From positions 45,026 to 109,025 of the forward strand of contig FWCC01000002.1 of assembly GCA_900169235.1 (NCBI GenBank): DNA of 64,000 bases, read 5' to 3'. This document shows, one piece after another, positions 1-12,180 of this stretch. This DNA comes from Zarea fungicola (lineage: Eukaryota > Ascomycota > Sordariomycetes > Hypocreales > Cordycipitaceae). The notes under the pieces were generated by a model, which saw nothing but the letters and a program-made list of their open reading frames with translations, was not told the DNA's origin and ran no database searches. The position numbers were made by a program, and so were the translations under genes. The first letter of the stretch is position 1. Each line of letters starts with the position of its first letter.

Positions 1-2363
1 AGAATTACACAATGCAAAACTCGCTTCATTAAGTTACCCATTTACAGCAGTCACGACAAATGACGCATGGTATTGCCAGTCCCGCAAACACAGTTGTGCC
101 AGCCCAACGGTACTGATGCTTAGATACAACCCAACTTTGGGTTCTTCCTATTTTTTGAAATCCCCCCCCTACCCTTCTTGATCGTTATTTTCTTTACACT
201 AGTGGGTGGGCGGGTCATCTATCGTCTTCTCTGCCTTTTGTGTACTCCTGGTATTTAGAGACCTCGTGCAGAAATCGGCATTCACCCACTTTAAAGCTGG
301 AAGAAAAGTTCGCTCTAAAAAGATAGGTCGGCCAGTAAGTGCCACGGTTGGCAATACGCAGGCAAGTACTAGCCCATGCCTACCTACCCCATAGCACCTT
401 GGTAAATGAACCACATACATACTGGCAGCTCACCTTGCCCCTGCTCATCTGATTTCTAAACACAGATACGCAGTACATGTTGGCAAGAAAGTTACCCTCC
501 TATTGTGGTGTCTTTGCCGGTTCCCAGACTGGGCCAGATGAAGGACCTGCCCGCGTTCGCGTTTGGCACCTGCCCAAGCATTCATGGATGAAGGGAAAAA
601 CCAGGATATGTGGCCTCTTCTCGCTGTCACCATTGTATTGTGTTCTGGTGATCCAGTAGCTCTTACGCACAAAACCCATAGTTTGCATCATCATAAAATC
701 AATCGCTCACATCAACACCGTGCGCTGCGGGTCTATTGCTGCAAAATCGTATATACAAAATCTCAGAATAAGAAGGATCAAATCAAGCCTGGTGGTGCCA
801 AAAATGATGACTGGAAATTGGCACTTCCTGAATTTAAGCTCATGCGGTTTCATCTCAGCAAGGGTGCTTGAGCAGGCGCGATGCTAAATGTCGCACAAGC
901 ACCTCATCGAGGAGTTTACTAGACGCCACACAGCGATGGTCAGCATCGCTATGAAGCTAAAGGGATCCTTCCGTTCTACCACTTGAGCTGGCAAAATGGA
1001 CAGCGACGGGCAAAATCCAGAGTACTCGGCCAGCGACTGACCTGTCGAAGAATGCTGTGGGTAGCAAAGCACGACAGCTGAGCCATGAATGCGCCAAAGT
1101 CCAGCAAAGATCAAAATGCCATTTAACATGCACAGTTGGGGGACATGGATGGCAATCAAGTGTAACAGGCCATGGGCCGCAGTTTATGGACAGCAAAGCG
1201 GGAACAAAAAAAAGCTGCGCTCCCAAAGTTGTGGGATTACGAGGGAATCGGTCGCGGTAGAAACCAACGTCCTACTCTGCACCGTCCGTGCTTGTTTGCG
1301 ATATTACAACCACGTCGGAGTCCAGCGCATTGGTAGGCTGAAGGGACAGGGTCAGGCCAAAACAAAGACACAAGAATAACTAGGTAGAAAAAAGAAGGAG
1401 CGCCTATACTTCGTAGGTATTACGGAGTAGCAGGAAATAGAACAACACGGAAGGGAAAAAGGGCCTGCTGGCGTTCCCTCGCATAGTTTGGTTACGATCC
1501 CTCTTTCATTCAACTGTGTCTGACCAGCGGGACCTGTGGATCCATGAGCAACACTTGTCGCTCAAGGGTGTGCCAAGTCGATATAAAGTTTCTGCCATCT
1601 GATTTCTACAAAGTTAGGTATAAAGATCCGCAAGATTCAAGCCTAGCTGCTAGTGGTAACTTACAATATACTTATAGTAGGCCGGTGCTCCACCCCCCAT
1701 AACAAGGGTGGCAACCTGGTGGATGCTGGGGCCAGTTTGTGGGATTTCTGAGGCAGTTTATAGGGCATTTAAAGCCTGGAGCTTGGGACGCCAGGTAGTG
1801 CCAGGGGTACATGGACTGGCACGCAAAACCCCGTAGGTGGCGTATGTACCAAAATAAGAGGCTGCTAGCGCCTGGCAGTGATTGAGTGCCTGCAGCACCC
1901 ACCAGCGAGTGCCACCAACCATGCCTGCTCGGGCCTGCAGCACCCGTCTCCTTGTAGCTGGAAACGACCTATTAGGTAGGAAGCCTACTAGTATCGACCA
2001 AAGCCAAGCCCGTCCTGGCCTGAACCAGGGCCGCCGCCGCCGCCTCGGGGACGTTTCTTCTTCTCGGCGCCAGCAGGGAATCACATCCACGCCTTCTTCT
2101 TCCACTCCTCCAAACCTTTTCCTTTTCTTCCCTGCCTCATCTCACATCCAAAGATATTCTCTCCACGCGCCTTGCGGCTCAGGCCACTACCTGAACCGCC
2201 CCTCTCCTTCTATACACTCACCACGCGCCTTGAATTTCTCCTTATACTACGCGTCCTATTCTTTGCGCCTATCCTGCTGCTCTTGCTCGGTACTGGGGTA
2301 TGCCATAAACGCAACGCCTGCCTCATCTCATCGCGGTCTCGACGTTGAATGCATGGTGCCACC
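1..2363. other. Intergenic / upstream region of SNT2, no supported gene
   Basis: No reading frame here has recognisable protein content or splice-linked exons. Visible features are an 8-C run at 162-169, a CCTACCTACC element at 379-388, the recurrent 9-mer TACGGAGTA at 1421-1429, a GCC-repeat near 2029-2043, and a C/T-rich stretch from about 2085 to 2290 that looks like a fungal promoter or 5' leader for the downstream SNT2 gene. Short upstream ATGs (for example at 2300, followed at once by TAA) may be uORFs if transcription starts this far up. Confidence 0.6.
1421..1429 (+). promoter_or_regulatory. Recurrent 9-mer TACGGAGTA, copy 1
   Basis: First of seven exact copies found in the window, all between genes. 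This copy is about 935 nt upstream of the SNT2 start. Confidence 0.5.
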
Positions 2364-5300
2364 ATGGCCCAGCAAAGTGTAAGTTTTGCCCTTTATTGAA
2401 ACACCGTTTTTTTTGTTGGCCTGCGTCGCCGCTTTTCACTTTCAACCTGTTTTCTTCCAACACACCCGAGTCCTGGTCTCTTATAACACATCTTTCACTA
2501 CTCAACCTGTGTTCCTTCACACCACTCACCTCAACCAAACACTCAGCGATGCCACTTGCACGCACCTCAGTTTTCCAGGTTTCGCTGCTAACAACACCGC
2601 CCTTTACCCTTCTCAGGATTCGCGGACATTAGATCCAGATTCCAAGACCAGCGCGGAAACCATGACCACTTCGTCTGGTGCTACGGGCTCGGACAGGGAC
2701 GCTGGCGCAGATGGTGCCGCGCCATATGGGACTCGCTCCCGCAACAGAGGTGGCAACTCCCGGCCTAATTATGCCGAGGATAAAGATATTGAAATGGATA
2801 ATTATGAGTATTATGACAAAAATACGAATGAAGCGCCCAAGAAGTCGTCGCGCTTAGCTGCCTCTACCACCAATGCCGATGCACCACGCGCCGTGGCCGG
2901 GCCTCGCAAGCCTTTGGCCACGACCGCACCAGGCGATGACTCCAAGGCTGCGCAATCCCCGGCCGCCAATTCGAATGCAAACAGCAATGGACAGACGGCA
3001 GGGGCAGGGGCAGCATCTTCATCATCATCAACATCGATAGCGGCGTCGCGCAAGCGTAAGGCTACGAATGTGCCAGCTACGCAGCCTGCGGTCACTGCGC
3101 CGGCGCTGCGGCGGACAGCCAACACAGTGCAAAACACCACATCGGCTTGGCCTGACAGCAATATGCTCACATTTGATAACTGCAAATCGCGCCCGCAAAA
3201 TGGGCGAATGGTGGCAGACGACGGGACGGTGCTGGAAGCAAATGGTAACACCCTTTGGGGATCCACTCCTGTGGCATGGCAATTTCACAACAGACGACTA
3301 ACCCTGCTCATATAGATCATGTGTACCTAGTGTGCGAACCGCCAGGCGAGCCTTATTATCTGGGACGCATTATGGAATTTTTGCATCCAAAAAATGATAC
3401 GTCGCGGCCAGTGGACGCGGTGCGCATCAACTGGTTTTATCGGCCCAAGGATATTGGGCGCAAGGTGACGGACACTCGGTTGGTATTTGCCACGATGCAT
3501 TCCGACGTTAGCCCTCTAGCTGCACTACGTGGGAAGTGCCAGATCCGGCACCGCTCCGAAATCGACAACTTTGATGAGTATCGTAAGATGCCCGACTGCT
3601 TCTGGGTTGAAAAACTCTACGACCGCTACATCCAGAAGCATTACGACCTGATTCCAACCAAGCTCATTGTCAATGTACCAGACAGAGTTAAGAAGGTGCT
3701 TGATGAGCGCTGGAAATTTGTCTTGGTTGAGCAGGGGCGAGGCAAGGAGCTGACTAGCGCCGTTAAGTCGTGCAAGCGCTGCAGCGGGTACTGTGCAAGG
3801 TATGTGAGATTTTATCGTCTTTGTGTCAATATTTTTGTTCTTTTGTTTTCTGCTACACTCTTTGTTTCCCTGATGCAGTTGGCTGTTGTTACTGGCTCTG
3901 CCTAGTGCGCCTTGACAGGGTGGTGCGGGTGCGCGGGTGCAGCTGCAGCCTGAGCTGTAGGTGTGGCGTGGCAGTGGGTGTGGCGAGGTTGGGTGTGGGC
4001 AGAATGGACAGATGTGGGAGAAAAAGCCAAACGGCAGAGAAAGTGGTGAGAGGGGCGAGGCAAAAGCATGGAGGAGAGGCGTGAGCGCGTGGGTGTTCTA
4101 CCGGTCGGACAGACAAGGGCCGCCCGATAGACGGCTACCAGCACTCGCCTCACCTCACCTCACTCTGCAGTGTTGTCTGCACAGTCTTTCAGTGCGCACT
4201 TCCTTCATCCAGACTTTTTCCTTCACTGGCCCTCTTATTTCTTTCTTCCTTTTTTTTTCTTGGTATCGTTCAGGGCCTATTTTTTTTGGCCCTCTTCCTA
4301 CCTACCTGGCTGGCTCCACCTTCCACCCTGGGCTATCCAAAGCACTGCCAAACCAACCAGCAGCCTGGCCACATCCCAGCCGCAGCCCGGTCGCCGCCAG
4401 CTTTCGCCTGTGGCCGCCAACTGCCCACCAAAACCCACGCCCCTTGTCCCGACCCCACCCTCCCACATACCCAGAACGGCATTCGTCTGCACACTAGGCC
4501 TTGTTTCTACTACTGCCCGCATTGCACTACTCCCACAAAATGCTGGCTTACACGACCACGCCTCATCACCACCTTCATCGCAGACTGCCATATAACATGA
4601 CCACATAACGTCGCATCACCATTGCATACCATGCCTTTGTATTTCTCTTTATTTGGCCATTTAACCTAATTCTGCCTTTCTATCCCTTCTGTTGAACATC
4701 TTTATTATCTATTAGTATGCTAACTTGGCTATAGCACTGACTCCGTTGATTGCGCCGTTTGTCGCTTTACATATCACATGAACTGTGTCCGTCCACCACT
4801 GCTAAAAAAACCATCGCGTGGCTTTGCCTGGTCATGTGCTGCGTGTAGCCGCGCCCAAGAACGAAAACTCGAGGCCCGCCACACCACCAACCAACCGGAT
4901 GGCGACGATGACGACCTTCTGGACGACGACGACGACGACGTCCAAGATATTGACACAAATCGAACCACACCAGATGAAGATGCACAAGTTCACCACCAGG
5001 GAACCCCCGAACAGATCTACCAAGCTAGTCTCTGGCCTTGGCGATATCTGGGAATACATTGCAAGCCTGAGGACGCTCTTGACTACGACGATCGTATATA
5101 TCCCCGCGCCAGCACTCGCGTCGGACCCAGAAACCAAGCTACGGTTACCGCCTGGCCAGGTCGGCCCGTAGAATACGTCAAGCCCATCGAAATTAAGCGT
5201 GGTAAGGGCGGACCCAAGGCTGCCAAAGATGCCCAAGATGCTGAAAAAGCACTACGTGGTAAGCGCCCCAAATGGGTCCAGGATGAGCCTCCTGGCTATA

Positions 5301-8300
5301 CTACACGAGGAGAGGATTACGAAGCCGATGACCCACGGTGCACTGCTACTCCGCTTTGGATTCCACCGACGGAAAAGGATGCCGCAACAGCCGAAGCTGT
5401 GATTGACTACATGGACGTTGCCAGAGATACGGCAAAAGCCCTTGGCCTACCCAAACAGTGCACTAATTTGCAGGATGTCGCTATAAATGATTTATATCAT
5501 CAACATTACCAGGCCGATAAGGCTCTTGCTGAGCTCAAAAAGACGCCTATGCGTAACTTCAAGGAACCTCGTCTGACAACAACGGAAGAAAAGAAATTCG
5601 AGGAGGGTATTTCAAAATTTGGCTCAGAACTCTTTCTTGTCAAGAAACATGTCAAGACAATGACTCCTGGAGAAATTGTCCGCTACTACTACACTTGGAA
5701 AAAATCAGACCGTGGTAAGCAAGTCTGGGGCAACTACTCTGGACGCAAGGGTAAAAAGCAGGCCAAAAAGGCTGATGCAATTGCCAATAAAATGGCGGAT
5801 GACGTTGCCGACAATGACGACGACTCTGCCTTCGATATCGTCAAGGCTGCCGAGAAGAAACGGAGCTTCATTTGCTTGTTTTGTGAATCGACAACCTCGC
5901 GACAGTGGCGAAGAGCACCCGGCTCCATGCAAGGCTTGCTTGACGAGAACGGCCTTGCCAAGCCGCCGTCCAAGGATAAAAGTCACCAGCCTGTCATTGC
6001 TCTATGCCGACGATGCGCTGAGTTGTGGCGTCGCTACGGTATTCGTTGGGAGGACATTGATGAGATTACCAAGAAGGTCACGTCAAGTTCCAAGGCTTAC
6101 AAGCGTAAGCATGATGAAGAGCTTCTAAAAGAGCTGCAGGCTGCCCAGGAGCATGGCCTGATGACTCCTGACCGTGAATCTACGCCGTTGAGTGGCACCA
6201 CCAGTGCCAACGGCGTGGAGCCTGCAAGAAAGCGGCTCAAGGTACCCATTGATAGAGACTTTGACGCTGCAACTTCAGATGGGGGTAGCGTTTCCGGGGG
6301 AGTCGCTGCAAAAAAGAAAGAGAAAGAAAAAGCCAGTGAGGCTACGCCGGTTCCTGAAATGCCACAGGCCAGAACGCTACCATGCGCCATCTGCAATGAG
6401 TTACAGCCCCTCGGAGACCAGCATGTATCCTGCCGAGAATGTCGCTTGACTGTCCACCGCAACTGCTATGGCATCCTAGATAATAGGAACACAGGCAAAT
6501 GGCTCTGTGACATGTGCACGAACGACAAGAATCCACAGGTCTCGATTCATTACAAATGCGTCTTGTGTCCTGTCGAGCATACCGAGCAAGAATTTGTTGA
6601 GCAACCGAAGCTTACCCATCATAAAAAAAAAATGTCTGACAAGGACCGTGAACGTGAGCGCCTCGAGGTTCTACAAGCGCGCAAGGCTGCCGATCACTAT
6701 CGAAAGCGACAGGAGGAGCTGAACCGGCCCGTCAACCCTCGGGAGCCATTGAAACGAACAGCGGACAATAATTGGGTTCATGTTACGTGCGCAGTCTGGA
6801 CCCCCGAGATAAAGTTTGGCAACGCCAAGGCTATGGAGCCCTCAGAAGGCATACCCTCTATACCTAGGCTTCGATACGACGAGGTCTGCCATGCATGTAA
6901 CCAAGGCGGCAATGGAGCTTGCATTCCCTGTCATCACTGCCGCACGACTTTCCATGTCGAATGTGCTCGACAGCAGGGCCACCTTCTCGCCTTTGATATT
7001 GCCCCAGTCAAGAGTTCCAGGAGGGACCAGTTCAACATAGTGAACATCGATGGCGAGAGTGGGACCATGTCAGCCATGCTGTGGTGCAAGGATCATATCC
7101 CGACCAAGACGATTGCCCATAAGATGCATGAAATCGTTGGGGATGACGGCCTCAATGCCCTGCAACTTTACGTCCAGAATTTCAAGCAGGCTGACTTGAC
7201 CCTGACTGGTACTGTGCGAAAGGCAAATCTCATGACGATGGCAGCTAAGGCTGGCGGCGCTTCGTTCCCTCCTGCTCGAAGGATATCCTCGACCGCAGCG
7301 CCGAATGGTGGCCCAGCTGCTGGAGCTGCTGCTGTAGCCAATGTTGACAATCAACCTCCAGCTGCAAATGCAAGAGAACCAGGGGAGAAGGTTTGCATCA
7401 GTTGTGGCGTTGATACTACACCGCGATGGTGGCCAATTGACATGAACCAAGAGAGGCAACTCACCAACGGGCATTATGGAGCTATTGGATCCGAAGCGCA
7501 GAAGTTTGTCGAGCAAAGAAGGTTTCAGTGCCATAAATGCAAGAAACTCGCGAAAACCCCACGCCCACATTCAAGTGCAGCGCCAATGTCAACCCCAATG
7601 TCGCGACCGCCATCTTCTCAGTACTCTTCGCAACTTCCTGCGACTATGCCCTCGCTTCGTAGTCCACCCCAACCTCCGCCACTGACATCCGAATACCGCG
7701 ACCACCGCTCAGTGAGCCATGCCTCAGTGTCATCTCATGGACCTCCGCCTCTACCTCACCCCGTGCACACCCCAACTATCTCGCAGACACATGTTACTGG
7801 GGCGCGACCAGCTCACCCTCCGTCTCATGCTTTCCCTGCAATTCCACCATCCGCACGCACCAGCCACTACGATTGGAATCATGCCTCAAGTGGCCTGAGT
7901 CGCCACTCTCCGCCAGCCCGCCACTTAAACGGTGGCCCGCCACCAATGCATAGCGGACCGTCCCCGCCAATATCGTCTTTGAGGCCACCACCAATTTCTG
8001 GACCACCCCCGCCGGTTGGCATGGGACTCGGTCTCCAACGCTCACCTGCACCCATGCCGATGTACCCAGGCAGCCTGCCACTCTCACCACGTCGCCTAGG
8101 AGGACCACCGCCACCGCCTCCTGCGTACGTCCCGCCATATCATGGCTCACACGGAGTGCACGGTCCCGTATCTCATACCTCCTCACACAATGTCACAAAT
8201 GCCGGGCCACCACCTCCACCGCCACGGGACTCCTTTGCGCATGGTCTACATCCCCAGCGGTCACAGTATCAATCGTCAGTGCATGTGAGTGCCTCTGGTC

Positions 8301-8401
8301 CTCTAGGTGGACTGCCGCCTCCTCAGCCGCGAGAGCCGCGGCCCGACGTGCGACCAAGCGGCGCCAGCGCGAGTCCCTCGCTGCGAAACCTGCTTTCGTA
8401 G
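2364..8401 (+). CDS. SNT2: Snt2-type chromatin regulator (BAH, PHD, SANT, extended PHD)
   Basis: Predicted exons are 2364-2378, 2617-3244, 3316-3799 and 4735-8401, giving 1597 aa in frame. The start ATG sits in a strong context (ccaccATGG). Visible in order: a basic, low-complexity N-terminus; a BAH domain (about 216-350); a first PHD finger (about 365-413) split by intron 3; a SANT-like helix bundle (about 655-715); a GATA-like zinc finger (about 754-800); a PHD plus extended PHD with many C/H pairs (about 925-1140); a further CxxC zinc motif with TPRWW (about 1263-1308); and a Pro-rich tail. Yeast Snt2 works with Ecm5 and Rpd3, binds histone H3 tails and tunes stress genes; filamentous-fungal orthologues affect conidiation and virulence. 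The family call is firm. The first 20 residues are less certain, because ATGs at 2349 (in frame) and 2662 are alternatives. Confidence 0.93.
3800..4734 (+). other. Unusually long (935 nt) intron inside the SNT2 PHD finger
   Basis: The donor GTATGT is at 3800-3805, a CTAAC branch site at 4720-4724 and the acceptor ATAG ends at 4734. Splicing joins AG|C to make Ser376 and restores a complete C4HC3 PHD finger. The interior is C/T-rich (about 4190-4330) with a CCTACCTACCT element at 4297-4307 and resembles a fungal promoter or leader. It is about ten times longer than most other introns here. I see no protein gene inside it. Confidence 0.85.
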
Positions 8402-9302
8402 TCAGTTTGTACTTGGTTGGGCACTGCAGCTCGATTTATCCACTTCCTTTGCGTAACGCAGCCACTTGGTCGTTGCCCTGTATAGTACTGAAGCTTGAAA
8501 ATGAAAGCAGTACAAGCTTTGGTTTACATTGAGCACTGTCTTGAAAGATTTCATTTTTATCGTTTATTGGGTATCCAGGAGGAGGGCTTGGCGTTTTGAT
8601 GTTTGGACCGGGAATGGAGTTGTGGTGTTTGCAACGACTTCTTATGGCTAGTTGTTTACTGTTTCTAAATACTGGCACACACCGAATGGATGGTTGAATA
8701 ATTTGCTGATTGACAGGAAGATGACCAACCGGGAACAGAGAACACCTGCTTGCAATTGGTGGCGAGAGATGGCCACGAACCGACTTAGACCAAACTATAG
8801 AATCGGGTTGTATTTTAATTATTGGAGGTAGAAAAAGAATATGGAAATCAAACAATTTGAGGTTTTAACCAAATATGGTTGTTGTATGCCAATGGTCAAG
8901 GACGCATCTCATATAACATGGACTGTTTTTTTTTTAGCCATAGACAAATACTTTACATATGTGATAAGTTCATGTGTAACCTAGATGGAGATCTTGTAAG
9001 TCCTAATAGCGCGCCCGTACTTTTAATCAAACTCTATTCTTCGTTTACGTGCTGCGTACGGGGTGGTAAACTTCAGGCTTCAGCTCACAATGCACTTACG
9101 CGCACGCATATAAGGCTACGGCTGACGCGTTCCATCCCGTCTATAATCCGTATAGACAACTGACAAATACGACCCAGCCCACCAAAGAAGAGGCAAAATT
9201 TTGGGGAAACTATTCGTTCTTCTTTCCTCCACCCTAAAAGGCTTACATTTACTTTCTTCTGGATTAACATTTGATGCAAAAACCCGTTTTGATATAATCG
9301 CG
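8402..9302. other. Intergenic: SNT2 3' region and peptidase promoter
   Basis: No gene is visible. The left part should be the SNT2 3' UTR. The right part carries a TATA-like TATAAG at 9109-9114, about 190 nt before the preferred peptidase start and about 90 nt before an in-frame upstream ATG at 9201. Confidence 0.55.
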
Positions 9303-11393
9303 ATGGTCGGCGACGCTACCTTTGACAAGGAACTGGCCGAAACCCTGATAGATCTCAAAGTGCCCTCGGAGATCAAATTCTCACCCAACGGCAAGAGAGT
9401 GGTGTATTCGGCCGGCCGCCGCGAAAAAGTGCGTCAAGGCAAGCACTTTGTCTCGAGCCTGTGGCTTGCGTCGGCCCGGGTGCCTGCTTCAGCGCGGCAG
9501 CTCACGCTGGGCTCCTACAATGATGCTAGCCCGCGGTGGCACCCAGACGGCAACCGCATCTTCTTTCTATCGGACCGCAGCCAGGCGGGTAAGAAATACG
9601 GCGTGTGGGCTCTGCGTCTAGATGGTGGCGAAGCGACGGCGATTACGCCAACGGATGGTGAGCAGGGGATTTCTTGCTGGCAGATGTCGCCGGACGGCGG
9701 CACGGTGGCGTACCTGACGGCCGACGAGAAGAGTGAGGAGGAGAGGAAAAATGCCAAAGATGGCGAATCGGAGCCGGATGTGTGGGACGAGAAGTGGGAA
9801 TATGCCCGGCTGCGGCTTGTCGACGTTGAGACCAAGGAGACGCGCGACCTTGTGCGTGTAGACCGACACATTACGGAGTTAAACTGGAGCCCGGACGGCA
9901 AAGATATCGTCTTTCGGAGCAAGAAAAACACAGAAAGCGAAGAGGCCTTGATTACAGGCAACACAATCTCGATTGTTCAAGTCGAATCCGGAGTTGTCAG
10001 GGATCTCTGTACCGCAAAGGCTCTACTGGGCGGCCTGGAATGGGCGCCAGACGGCAAGATTTATTTTGTATGCGTTGCGCCAATGGGGAAAGCACTCGGT
10101 GGCGTCACAATATCTGCTATTGACACTGCAGAGGACACGCCTTCGGCCACGATCGTACGAGTGGCCTACGGGGAGGAGGATGATGCCGTCAATGTTCGCG
10201 TCGTAGGCGGGAGGATCGTCGCGAAGCGTGACAAGCGCCTCAGCAGCATCATAGGCGAAGTTGGTGGTTTGGATTATTTTAGCCGGCAGCCGAGTGTGTT
10301 TGGCGACTGGGACGTGTTTTTTGATCCAGTGAGTGGTGACATATCCCTCGCGACGAGTCTATCGAGCGTGAATGAGCCGGAAGAGGTCTTTATTCTTAGT
10401 AGGAATGGAAATGACATGGTTCAGCTTTCAGACCATGGAAAGGCATTCATAGACAGAAGAACAACGGCGAAGAGGGTTTTTGGGTCACATAGGGTGCTCA
10501 AATGCCCATCAGCCGATGGTGAAGTCGAGATTGACGGGCTATACCTCATGCCCACATCAACTATGCCAGATGAGCATGAAGAGCCAAGGGAGCCGTTCCC
10601 GACCATTGTCCTGATCCACGGCGGGCCCAACATGAAAAACAGCGCCGCCTTCGATGCGTCGGGCCAATACTGGGCGACGTACGCGCTGATCCAGGGCTAC
10701 GGTGTGCTCCTCCCACAGTACCGCGGCTCCAGCGGACGCGGCGAGCCTTTTGCGCAATACAGCCGCCTTGGCGTGGGTACGTACGACTACAGCGACGTCA
10801 TTTCTCTCACGAATGCCGCCGTCACGTCCGGGCTCGCGGATGCGAAGCGGCTCATGGTCGGCGGCTGGAGTCAGGGCGGCTACCTCACATACCTGTGCAG
10901 CGTGCGCAACGGTCAACACAGTTTTGGATGGACGTTTCGCGCAGGCATCGCAGGCGCGGGCGTGACGGATTGGGACAGCTTGTGCATGACGTCGCGAGCT
11001 GGCGCGGTGTTTCAGCCGGAGCTGAGTGGCGAGCGGGCGCCGTGGTTGATAAGTGACAAGAGAGACACGACGGCAAGGAACGGCAGCGCGATTTGGGAAA
11101 TGGCCCATGCCGTGGAGGAATCGAAGCGTAGAGGAAGAGAAATTGCCATTCCGCCGGTGCTGATCCTACACGGAACGGAGGATAAGCAGTGCTCAACTAC
11201 TCAGGCTGTGGGGTTTCATCGCGGCGCGAGGGCGCACGGATTGCAGTGTGAGTTTGTGCGGTACCCCGGGGAAGGACATACGATCACAGCGCGGAGATTT
11301 AGGATTGACATGCTAGAGAGGTTTGCAAACTGGTGTCATCGATATATCGGCCCTGGTGGCGCGACTATGGCTGAGAAGGTGACGGAGGAATAG
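9303..11393 (+). CDS. S9-family prolyl oligopeptidase (acylaminoacyl-/dipeptidyl-peptidase type)
   Basis: This is an intronless frame of 696 aa. The N-terminal two thirds look like a beta-propeller (repeated SPDG/SPNG/WHPDG turns), followed by an alpha/beta-hydrolase domain. The nucleophile lies in GGWSQGG (Ser523), the acid in HGTEDKQ (Asp627) and the base in GEGHTI (His659); an HGGPN oxyanion-loop sequence is also present. These features fit S9C peptidases, which remove N-terminal residues or dipeptides from short peptides. Starting at 9303 gives a cytosolic-looking N-terminus that aligns naturally with the propeller. The same frame has an upstream ATG at 9201 that would add 34 residues with a hydrophobic, signal-like stretch. 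Substrate preference cannot be read from sequence. Confidence 0.9.
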   Translation: MVGDATFDKELAETLIDLKVPSEIKFSPNGKRVVYSAGRREKVRQGKHFVSSLWLASARVPASARQLTLGSYNDASPRWHPDGNRIFFLSDRSQAGKKYGVWALRLDGGEATAITPTDGEQGISCWQMSPDGGTVAYLTADEKSEEERKNAKDGESEPDVWDEKWEYARLRLVDVETKETRDLVRVDRHITELNWSPDGKDIVFRSKKNTESEEALITGNTISIVQVESGVVRDLCTAKALLGGLEWAPDGKIYFVCVAPMGKALGGVTISAIDTAEDTPSATIVRVAYGEEDDAVNVRVVGGRIVAKRDKRLSSIIGEVGGLDYFSRQPSVFGDWDVFFDPVSGDISLATSLSSVNEPEEVFILSRNGNDMVQLSDHGKAFIDRRTTAKRVFGSHRVLKCPSADGEVEIDGLYLMPTSTMPDEHEEPREPFPTIVLIHGGPNMKNSAAFDASGQYWATYALIQGYGVLLPQYRGSSGRGEPFAQYSRLGVGTYDYSDVISLTNAAVTSGLADAKRLMVGGWSQGGYLTYLCSVRNGQHSFGWTFRAGIAGAGVTDWDSLCMTSRAGAVFQPELSGERAPWLISDKRDTTARNGSAIWEMAHAVEESKRRGREIAIPPVLILHGTEDKQCSTTQAVGFHRGARAHGLQCEFVRYPGEGHTITARRFRIDMLERFANWCHRYIGPGGATMAEKVTEE

Positions 11394-11492
11394 AACCGTA
11401 ATAGCCATGCAGAGCGGTCAGTCTTATAGTGATGACAGACACATTATGTTATTATACCTCAAGTTTCAAGGAAATCCATGTATTAAAAGAGA

Positions 11493-11537
11493 CTTTTTTT
11501 TTAATTAAAATAATTAAAATAATTAATAATTAATTAG
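11493..11537. repeat. A/T-only low-complexity tract
   Basis: About 45 nt built from T-run plus AATTAAAAT/AATTAAT units, located about 100 nt downstream of the S9 peptidase stop codon. It is probably 3' UTR or terminator-associated sequence rather than a mobile element. Confidence 0.7.
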
Positions 11538-12035
11538 TTGCAAGACTGACCATCTCATGTTTTGGCGTGAAGGTTGACAAGCTCCGTTATGGCTAAAGGG
11601 GCTATCGCTCTCTGCTGCAAGCACCGATGTGCCAAGAAATGGGATAAAGCGAGGTATACACTTAAATGACGCTGAGAAATGGATTTATGTACTGAGGTGC
11701 TGATCGTTTCGAGACCAACTGGCCGTTTCTGGACTTATCAACTGAACTGCGTTGGCCCAGCGCTGACTAAAACCTGGTCAAGCGACAGGCTACCGGTAGG
11801 AGCTGTGAGTCCGAGACATTCCTACGCCATTTACATCCTGAAATGATTATCAGCAGCAAAATGAAGAGCCAGGTACATCGAAATTGAACATTGTGGGTGA
11901 TTCCAGCAGGTGGTTTTCTTGCACTCAATTCAACACACCAACCTCGTCGCACCGTTACTATCTTGAAAACGTTTCCGCGCCACGGGTACGGGGATACGCA
12001 GCCCAGAGCGCCACTGCTGACAAGGACGGAACACG

Positions 12036-12044
12036 TACGGAGTA
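12036..12044 (+). promoter_or_regulatory. Recurrent 9-mer TACGGAGTA, copy 2
   Basis: Lies in cGTACGGAGTACc, i.e. GTAC arms around GGA, about 140 nt upstream of the ENV7-like ATG. Confidence 0.5.
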
Positions 12045-12180
12045 CCTAGTCAAACAGCGACAGCTCAGCCTCGCTAAACCTGGTTCCTTCCTTGCCTTCA
12101 ACGACGACGACACTTGATAATCTTTGGCGTGACATTGAATTGGCCTGGCAGACCACACGTAAATATAGCTTCATTTCACA

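Larger units (their letters stand above)
11394..12180. other. Intergenic between S9 peptidase and ENV7-like kinase
   Basis: No gene is supported. It contains an A/T-only low-complexity stretch (about 11493-11537, AATTAAAA-type units) just past the peptidase gene, probably in or near its 3' UTR. The 9-mer TACGGAGTA is at 12036-12044, about 140 nt before the kinase start codon. Confidence 0.6.
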
